The position numbers and the translations under genes are program-made. This document shows, piece after piece, positions 5,011 through 9,444 of a DNA stretch of 9,444 nucleotides. Position 1 is the first letter of the stretch, and every line of letters begins with the position of its first letter. The DNA lies in NCBI GenBank assembly GCA_036558305.1, contig DATBFX010000214.1, positions 1-9,444 on the forward strand. The letters run 5' to 3'. Below the pieces are notes generated by a model, which was not told the DNA's origin, made no database searches, and saw nothing but the letters and a program-made list of their open reading frames with translations. The stretch comes from DATBFX01 sp036558305. GTDB taxonomy: Bacteria > Chloroflexota > Chloroflexia > Thermomicrobiales > UBA6265.

Positions 5011-7623
5011 CTACAACAGTCCCTGGCGAGTCGCTTCAGCGGCGGCAGCACGACGGTCGGGGACACCGAGCTTGGCGAGGATGGCCGCGACGTGCTTGGA
5101 GGCGGTGCGGCGGGTGATGAAGAACCGCTCGGCGATCTCGCGATCGGTCAGGCGCTGCGACAGCAGGAGGAGCACGTCCAGTTCGCGCGACGTCAAACCG
5201 TAGGGTGTGGACGGCGCGATGCGCGGCGGGGGTGCCAGGGCCATCGCCTCGGCGACGATCTCCGCCAGCGGCAGCGCCCGACCGGCCGCCCAGGCGGTCG
5301 TGAATGCGTCATCGCCCAGCGCGGCGCGCACGGTGGCGACGGCAGCGGCGCTCCGGTTTCGCCTGGCCGGATTCGGCCAAAGCCGGAACTCGTCATACCG
5401 CGCCGCCACCGCTCCGAGCAGCCGGGTCGCCCGCTCCGGCGAAGCGGTCAGGCTGATGCACGCGAGGTCTTCAATTATCCACAGCGCCAACCAGGCCATG
5501 CCCTCCTGCCAGTTGATCGCCACGCTTCTCTTCCACGCGTCGGCGGCGCGGACGAGATTGCCCTGACGATGGGCGATCCTGCCGATGAACCAGAATGTGT
5601 CGGCAGTGAGGGAGGGATGCCCTAACTCCTGGGCGAATGCCAGCACGTCGTCAAGACGCGCCTGAGCCTGGATCAAGCGTGCCTCTCTGTCGGTGTCGGC
5701 GCCCTCGCACGCCGACAATTCGGCCCAATGGCGGGCAGTCGCCAGCCAGTAGGAGGGACCGAACGGTTCGAGCACGGCGATGGCCTCTTCGGAACGCGTC
5801 CGCGCAAGGCCGTAATCACCGTGGTCGGCTGCTCCCTCGGCCAGAACAATCAGCAACCTACCGATCAGTTCCCGATCGCCGATCGCCCGTGCCAAGGCCA
5901 AGCCTTCCTCGCCGCACGCGAGGCCCCAGGCAAATTCGCCGGCAGGGCCGGCGAAACTGCTCGCTGCGAACAGGGCTCGGATGCGCACGTCGGTCGGCAC
6001 TTCGCCGGGCAGCGTGAGCGCCCGATCCGCCCATGCCCGCCCTTCGGCGATGCGGCCGCTGAAGAACCAGAAGGGATACGACGCCCAGACCAGCCGGCAG
6101 GCGGTTGCGGCGGGCGCCTGATCGACTGCCCACCCCAGGGCCGCCCGCAGGTTGTTCTGGTCGGCCTCCAGGCGATGCATCCAGCGCCGCTCCCACCGCC
6201 CGAGCAGGCTCGCCGCGGCCTCCTCCGCGAGGCCGCGGAAGAACTCGGCGTGCCGGCGGCGGGTCTCGTCGTCTTCGCCGCTCGCCGCCAGCCGCTCCAG
6301 CGCGTACTCGCGCACCGTCTCCAGCATGCGGAACCGGGGGGCACCCTCTGGGTCCCCGCCGTTGATCCCCTCCGTCTGGACCAAGCTGCAGTCGACCAGC
6401 GCAGCAAGGGTCGCGAGCAGGTCGCCCTCCGAGTGGTTGCCCGCCCGGACGGTCGCCTCCGCCGCATCGATGGTGAAACCGCCGGCGAAGACGGCCAACC
6501 GGCGGAACAGCGCCTGCTCCTCAGGCGCGAGGAGGTCGTGGCTCCAGGCGACGGCGTCGCGCATCGACCGGAGGCGGACCGGGGCGTCGCGCGGACCGTC
6601 GGTCAGGAGCGGCAAGCTCCGATCTAGCCGGGCGAGGAGCGCTGGCGGCGGCAGCACGTTGCTGCGCGCCGCTGCCAACTCGATCGCGAGCGGAACTCCG
6701 TCGAGGCGCCGGCAGATCGCCGCCACCGCCGGCGCGTTCTCCTCGGTGAGCGCGAAGTCCGGTTTGACGGCCTGCGCCCGCTCCACGAAGAGACGGACCG
6801 CGTCGGCCGCGTCCACCTCGGCGAGCGGCGGCGGCCGGTCGAGGTCCGGCAGCGGCAACGGCGGTACGGAGAAATCGCGTTCGCCGGTCACGCGCAACAG
6901 GGTGCGGCTGGTGACGAGGACGGTCAAGCCCGGACATGCCGCGAGCAGGTCGACCACGCGAGGAGCGGCGGGCAACAGGTGCTCGAAATTGTCGAGCACC
7001 AAGAGCAGGTCCTTTCCGCGCAGGTGGGCCCGCAGCGTGTCCAACGCTGAGCGGTCGCCCGCCTCCCGTACCCCGAGGGCCTGGGCGATGGTCGCCGCAA
7101 CCAACTCCGGCTCGCCGAGCGGGGCGAGTTCGACGAACCAGGCGCCATCCGGGAACGCCCCCTCTCCCCGCAGATCGCTCATGACGCGCAGCGCCAGGCG
7201 CGTCTTGCCGATCCCGCCCGGCCCGGTTAGCGTCAACAGCGGGACGTCCCGCCGGAGCAGCATGGCGCGGACGGCGTCGCCTTCCGCCTGCCGGCCGATC
7301 AGCGAGGTGAGCGGTCGGACCGGCTCCGGCGTGGCAGGTCCCCATTCGGGCAACGGGAGCAGACGGGGCGGTTCGGGGCGGAACCGGGCGGCGGAGTGAC
7401 GAGGGCGCCGGCGCGACGAGCCATAGCGCTCGAGGTCCGGCAGTGCGATGCGGTAGACCCCGGCGTGCCGGGCGGCGGCCAGTTCGCCGCGGGCAATCGC
7501 GCGCCGAACTGTCCGCTCGCTGACGCCGAGGACCGTGGCGGCTTCGCGGGCGGACAGGGGCCAGGTGTCCGCAGCACCGGACACGCCGCCGACCGGCATC
7601 CCTTTCGCCGAGGGCTCCTCCAT
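5011..7623 (-). CDS. Large NB-ARC ATPase transcriptional regulator with LuxR-type C-terminal and excisionase-like N-terminal HTH
   Basis: About 870 residues, probably an ATP-controlled cytoplasmic transcription factor of the STAND type. Residues ~23-67 form a MerR/excisionase-like helix-turn-helix (LSAREAATVLGVSERTVRRAIARG...LPDLERY). GPGGIGKT (134-141) is the Walker A loop, LLLVLDNF (206-213) Walker B, VTSR (237-240) the sensor, and GVPLAIELAAAR (309-320) the GLPL-like motif of NB-ARC ATPases. The middle (~440-780) is helical and alanine-rich, resembling TPR-type sensor repeats. The last ~65 residues are a LuxR/GerE HTH (LTSRELDVLLLLSQRLTDREIAERFFITRRTASKHVAAILAKLG). The start is uncertain: ATG 7623 is chosen, GTG 7644 (877 residues) and ATG 7599 are alternatives, and none has a convincing ribosome binding site. 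The ligand and target genes cannot be read from sequence; the secreted-protein gene downstream is a possible target. Confidence 0.88.
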   Translation of the reverse strand: MEEPSAKGMPVGGVSGAADTWPLSAREAATVLGVSERTVRRAIARGELAAARHAGVYRIALPDLERYGSSRRRPRHSAARFRPEPPRLLPLPEWGPATPEPVRPLTSLIGRQAEGDAVRAMLLRRDVPLLTLTGPGGIGKTRLALRVMSDLRGEGAFPDGAWFVELAPLGEPELVAATIAQALGVREAGDRSALDTLRAHLRGKDLLLVLDNFEHLLPAAPRVVDLLAACPGLTVLVTSRTLLRVTGERDFSVPPLPLPDLDRPPPLAEVDAADAVRLFVERAQAVKPDFALTEENAPAVAAICRRLDGVPLAIELAAARSNVLPPPALLARLDRSLPLLTDGPRDAPVRLRSMRDAVAWSHDLLAPEEQALFRRLAVFAGGFTIDAAEATVRAGNHSEGDLLATLAALVDCSLVQTEGINGGDPEGAPRFRMLETVREYALERLAASGEDDETRRRHAEFFRGLAEEAAASLLGRWERRWMHRLEADQNNLRAALGWAVDQAPAATACRLVWASYPFWFFSGRIAEGRAWADRALTLPGEVPTDVRIRALFAASSFAGPAGEFAWGLACGEEGLALARAIGDRELIGRLLIVLAEGAADHGDYGLARTRSEEAIAVLEPFGPSYWLATARHWAELSACEGADTDREARLIQAQARLDDVLAFAQELGHPSLTADTFWFIGRIAHRQGNLVRAADAWKRSVAINWQEGMAWLALWIIEDLACISLTASPERATRLLGAVAARYDEFRLWPNPARRNRSAAAVATVRAALGDDAFTTAWAAGRALPLAEIVAEAMALAPPPRIAPSTPYGLTSRELDVLLLLSQRLTDREIAERFFITRRTASKHVAAILAKLGVPDRRAAAAEATRQGLL

Positions 7624-7644
7624 GGTGCGCGAAGCATCTCCCAC

Positions 7645-7986
7645 GGGACCGATACGCGCAAGGATGCCCGGTTCGATCCTGTCTAGGCGGGAGGCCGCCC
7701 CTCCTTCGACCGACCCCGACGCAGGTGGAGCAAGTCGCCGTCTCGGGGGACGTGGAGCGGCGAACGGAGACCCCCGCGATCGACCCAGCGAGGGGCGAGG
7801 GCCGTCCGGGTCCAGAGCCGCGTCAAATCAACCGACGGGACACCCTGGTCAATCGGTCTTGACCGGCCACCGGGCGGAGCACGAGTAGCTCGATCCCTCG
7901 GCGAAGCGCCGCACGTGGAGATCGAACAAGGTCGGCGGTGCGGATCGACCCGTGTCGCGAAGCCGCGCGCATTGACTTCTGATCGG
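7645..7986. other. Gene-free stretch upstream of the regulator
   Basis: No convincing protein gene is seen. It should hold the promoter of the minus-strand regulator. A 6-base-arm inverted repeat GGTCAA/TTGACC (7847-7864) gives a minus-strand TTGACC that could be a -35 box, but the best downstream hexamer (TGATTT, 16 bases away) is a poor -10. Its right border is the sharp start of the udh copy at 7987. Confidence 0.45.
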
Positions 7987-8464
7987 CAACCTGATCGGCA
8001 CCTACAACGTCTTCGAGGCGAGCCGGCGGCGGGGCGTCAAGGCCGTGGTCTTCGCCTCCTCCAACCACGCCATCGGCGGCTACGAAATCGACGGCGCGCC
8101 CGGCATCTACGCCCGCGACGACCCCCGCGTCTACGACCCCGGACTCGCTCGTGCTGCTGCCCCCCGGAAAGCTCCAGGTGCCCCCGGAGATGCTTGCCCC
8201 GCCCCGTTCGAACGAGGCCGACGCATCGAACGCGATCGCCTCCCCCACGAAGGCGAGTCGATGGGGACCGATGTTCAAGACCGGCACGAAGTCGCTCTCG
8301 TCCACCGTCTCCGCGGGGATGGGCGTCGGCGGGTCGGCGTCGGTGTCGACGAGCAGCTCCGTGTAGGTCTCGATGCGAAAGGTCGACCAGACGGCGAGAT
8401 ACAGCCGCACCCGTTGGGACGGGCAACGCAAGGCCTCGAGCTCGTCGCTCGTCAGGGAGGCCAT
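7823..8464 (-). CDS. Phage-like PKD-domain protein, truncated and continued into foreign sequence
   Basis: The start at 8464 (ATG) is supported by GGGGAGG a few bases upstream on the minus strand. Residues 1-109 look native: MASLTSDELEALRCPSQRVRL opens the protein, and GPHRLAFVGEAIAFDASASFERGGASISGGTWSFPGG (about 66-102) is the first half of a PKD-type beta-sandwich domain (the F.G....FDAS.S pattern, then the T.W.FPGG turn). At residue 109 (base 8139) the frame runs into the antisense strand of the udh copy (residues ~110-159), then into unrelated DNA until a stop at 7823. The C-terminal half is therefore probably meaningless, and the gene is best seen as a 3'-truncated remnant. It follows the gene ending at 8515 by 50 bases on the same strand, suggesting an operon of tail- or particle-related proteins. 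The phage assignment is inference from style and neighbours. Confidence 0.55.
   Translation of the reverse strand: MASLTSDELEALRCPSQRVRLYLAVWSTFRIETYTELLVDTDADPPTPIPAETVDESDFVPVLNIGPHRLAFVGEAIAFDASASFERGGASISGGTWSFPGGSSTSESGVVDAGVVAGVDAGRAVDFVAADGVVGGGEDHGLDAPPPARLEDVVGADQVADQKSMRAASRHGSIRTADLVRSPRAALRRGIELLVLRPVAGQDRLTRVSRRLI
7987..8138 (+). pseudogene. Internal udh fragment, almost identical to the intact gene
   Basis: 152 bases matching 2422-2573 with one mismatch (8115), same orientation. Translated, it gives NNLIGTYNVFEASRRRG-type residues through FASSNHAIGGYEIDG to YARDDPRVYD, with one Pro-to-Arg change. It lacks the NAD-binding loop and the catalytic Tyr/Lys, has no start or stop of its own, and cannot encode a working enzyme. 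It sits exactly where the minus-strand phage-like gene (start 8464) loses its family-like sequence, so it marks the breakpoint of a rearrangement. A mechanism is not evident: no target-site duplication, insertion sequence or integrase is seen. Confidence 0.93.
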
Positions 8465-8514
8465 CAAGAGCCTCCCCGACGTCGTGGTTCAAACAGACTC
8501 GACACGGGAGGCTC

Positions 8515-8862
8515 CTAGATGGGATCGTCCAGGTGGACTGCGCGCAGTGCGACATTGAAGAAGTAGAGCGTACCGCGCTGACCCACGACAGGCTCGATGA
8601 GATAACAGCTCTTCTGGACCAACGAACCCGTGGACTTGTCGACGTAGCGGATGTTCGTCTTGGGGCTCTCCGGATCCCAGGCATCCATGAGCGCGGTCAT
8701 CTTGGCTTGGTCGAGGATGTCCCAGACAAACGTGATCGTGGGGAACCCCTGGCGGATCGGCCGCCCCGCGAGGTCGAACCCGACGACGGGAACGTTCTCT
8801 TCCTGGTAGTTCGAGGGACCGTGCAACCAGGTGCTGTCGATCTGGAAGAGTCGGTCTGCCAT
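8515..8862 (-). CDS. Phage-like small protein of unknown function
   Basis: A 115-residue soluble protein starting MADRLFQIDSTWLHGPSNYQ at ATG 8862; the frame opens further upstream only with a TTG (8898) and adds unlikely residues. A strong ribosome binding site is not visible. Features include GFDLAGRPIRQGFPTITFVWDIL, MDAWDPESPKTNIRYVDK and a beta-rich C-terminus (SCYLIEPVV...GTLYFFNVALRAVHLDD). No signal peptide or membrane segment is present. The size, the beta-strand-rich pattern and the following PKD-type gene recall small structural proteins in tail modules of prophages or phage-derived particles, but I do not recognise a named family. It is divergent from the small membrane protein at 9020, with an 18-bp palindrome between them. 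Confidence 0.65.
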   Translation of the reverse strand: MADRLFQIDSTWLHGPSNYQEENVPVVGFDLAGRPIRQGFPTITFVWDILDQAKMTALMDAWDPESPKTNIRYVDKSTGSLVQKSCYLIEPVVGQRGTLYFFNVALRAVHLDDPI

Positions 8863-8904
8863 GGAGTCATCATGCAGACGGGAGTCCCCGTCGTCCAAAC
8901 GGGA

Positions 8905-8922
8905 TGTTCACGCGCGTGAACA
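8905..8922. promoter_or_regulatory. Perfect 18-bp palindrome in a divergent promoter region
   Basis: TGTTCACGC followed immediately by GCGTGAACA, with no spacer and no mismatch. It lies 42 bases upstream of the minus-strand start at 8862 and about 50 bases upstream of the plus-strand -35 box at 8972. This is the expected place for an operator that controls both directions. Its arms resemble half of a parS-like or repressor site, but it does not match the parS consensus I know. The binding protein is unknown. Confidence 0.55.
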
Positions 8923-8971
8923 CGCCAGAAGGGCTTTCGCGTGTGATCTTGCAACCGGGACTTTCTGCCCC

Positions 8972-8999
8972 TTGACAGCGGGCCAAGGGGTCGTACCAT
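8972..8999 (+). promoter_or_regulatory. Sigma70-like promoter for the small membrane protein
   Basis: TTGACA (8972-8977) is a perfect -35 hexamer. Sixteen bases later comes TACCAT (8994-8999), matching four of six positions of the -10 consensus. A transcript would begin near 9006, giving a very short leader with AAAGGAG (9007-9013) six bases before the ATG at 9020. Confidence 0.6.
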
Positions 9000-9019
9000 A
9001 CGTCGCAAAGGAGTGTGTC

Positions 9020-9247
9020 ATGTCCGATCAGCTGCTCGTTGGTCTTGTTCTCGCTGCCGGCGGTTTCTGGAAAGCCGAAGACATCGTTGACGGTCACTGG
9101 TGGGCCAGACCCGTCTGCGCGGTCGCCGGGTTCGTCGTCGGTTACCTACTCGCCGCACTCTACCCCCACCCCCGCACCCGTTGCTGCGAAGACGAGGGAA
9201 CACCGGCGTACATCAAGCGCGAGATCACGCAGGGCAGGTGGCACTAG
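9020..9247 (+). CDS. Small membrane protein of unknown function
   Basis: 75 residues from the ATG at 9020. This start is chosen over a longer frame from 8831 because AAAGGAG sits six bases upstream and a promoter lies just before it. LLVGLVLAAGGFW (5-17) is a short hydrophobic stretch and WWARPVCAVAGFVVGYLLAALYP (27-49) a clear membrane helix, followed by a charged tail with RTRCCEDEG and KREITQGRWH. One or two membrane segments, a short length and a phage-like neighbourhood would fit a holin-like or other small phage membrane protein, but no family is recognised and the host could equally own it. A strong hairpin follows 13 bases after the stop. Confidence 0.6.
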   Translation: MSDQLLVGLVLAAGGFWKAEDIVDGHWWARPVCAVAGFVVGYLLAALYPHPRTRCCEDEGTPAYIKREITQGRWH

Positions 9248-9260
9248 ATCCGGCACACAC

Positions 9261-9293
9261 GAAGCGGGGAGGGTTTCGGCCCTCCCCCGCTTC
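9261..9293. terminator. Strong hairpin between convergent genes, likely bidirectional terminator
   Basis: GAAGCGGGGAGGG (9261-9273), loop TTTCGG, CCCTCCCCCGCTTC (9280-9293): 13 pairs with one bulged C. It lies between the stop of the plus-strand gene (9247) and the stop of the minus-strand gene (9313). There is only a weak T-tract (CGTTCTG), as is common in GC-rich genomes. Confidence 0.75.
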
Positions 9294-9312
9294 CGTTCTG
9301 CCCCACCCCGTG

Positions 9313-9444
9313 CTAGTCCTTCTCCAGCTCGTCGGTGATGATGTCGATGATGACGCCCGCGACCTCCCGCGTCTCGGCGGGTGTCCACTTGGCCGATGGG
9401 GCGATGTTCAGTGTCAGGTTCAGCGAGATCTGCTTACCCGGTTG
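9313..9444 (-). CDS. C-terminal end of an unknown protein (5' end outside window)
   Basis: The minus strand is open from the right window edge to a TAG at 9313-9315, giving 43 residues: a beta-like stretch (KQISLNLTLNIAPS), then an amphipathic acidic helix containing WTPAETREVAGVIIDIITDELEKD. The absence of stops, good codon use and a terminator hairpin 20 bases downstream support a real gene. I do not recognise the family. By position and strand it may belong with the phage-like genes at 7823-8862, though a plus-strand gene lies between. Confidence 0.5.
   Translation of the reverse strand, partial: QPGKQISLNLTLNIAPSAKWTPAETREVAGVIIDIITDELEKD

Noticed and set aside
4008..5066. Minus-strand frame of about 352 codons overlapping the secreted-protein gene
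   Set aside because: Composition is arginine-rich and shadow-like, while the overlapping frame 4259-4795 has a signal peptide, a ribosome binding site and orderly sequence.
5728..7399. Several long plus-strand frames opposite the large regulator
   Set aside because: Low-complexity Arg/Ala/Ser/Pro-rich shadows caused by high GC content; the minus strand has clear Walker and HTH motifs.
7915..8919. Plus-strand frame of about 334 codons through the udh copy and the phage-like genes
   Set aside because: It reads the udh copy in the wrong frame and the phage-like genes antisense; very arginine-rich.
8905..8922. A parS partition site
   Set aside because: The arms resemble the parS half-site, but the 18-bp palindrome with central CGCGCG does not match the TGTTNCACGTGNAACA pattern, and no parA/parB is nearby.
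8831..9247. Longer version of the small membrane protein
   Set aside because: The extension passes through the palindrome and the promoter; the ATG at 9020 has the ribosome binding site and -35/-10 context.

Overview
The window is very GC-rich and gene-dense on its left side. Its gene style suggests Chloroflexota, most likely a Thermomicrobia/Sphaerobacter-like bacterium. The hints are an sdhA-sdhC-sdhD run joined by ATGA overlaps, a large NB-ARC/LuxR-type regulator with an excisionase-like N-terminal helix-turn-helix, a secreted small protein typical of that group, and a phage-like PKD-domain gene. This assignment is inference; no rRNA or other marker gene is present.

Layout: (1) 1-2123, the end of a succinate dehydrogenase/fumarate reductase operon: flavoprotein C-terminal part, then two heme b membrane anchors. 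(2) 2147-2959, a uronate-dehydrogenase-like NAD-dependent SDR (udh) preceded by a perfect 17-bp inverted repeat and a strong ribosome binding site. (3) 3026-3893, a two-gene minus-strand cassette (DUF6883-like then DUF4926-like, ATGA overlap), followed by a diverged, 5'-truncated and frameshifted copy of the 3' end of udh. The cassette therefore lies between two direct copies of the udh 3' end. (4) 3894-5010, hairpin-rich intergenic DNA around a secreted protein of unknown function. (5) 5011-7623, a large minus-strand regulator with two DNA-binding domains. (6) 7624-8464, an apparently broken stretch in which a 152-bp, almost identical copy of the middle of udh abuts and truncates a phage-like PKD-domain gene. 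(7) 8515-9444, a second phage-like gene, an 18-bp perfect palindrome, a sigma70-like promoter, a small membrane protein, a strong hairpin and the C-terminal end of another minus-strand gene; this resembles part of a prophage or phage-derived locus.

The Sdh subunits form one respiratory membrane complex (the iron-sulfur subunit is not in the window). The udh product probably oxidises hexuronates. The most unusual signal is the repeated, mosaic reuse of udh: one intact copy, one old diverged 3' fragment beside a possible toxin/immunity-like pair, and one very recent internal fragment inside a phage-like gene about 5.5 kb away. The window shows no CRISPR array, tRNA, rRNA, recognisable transposase or integrase.
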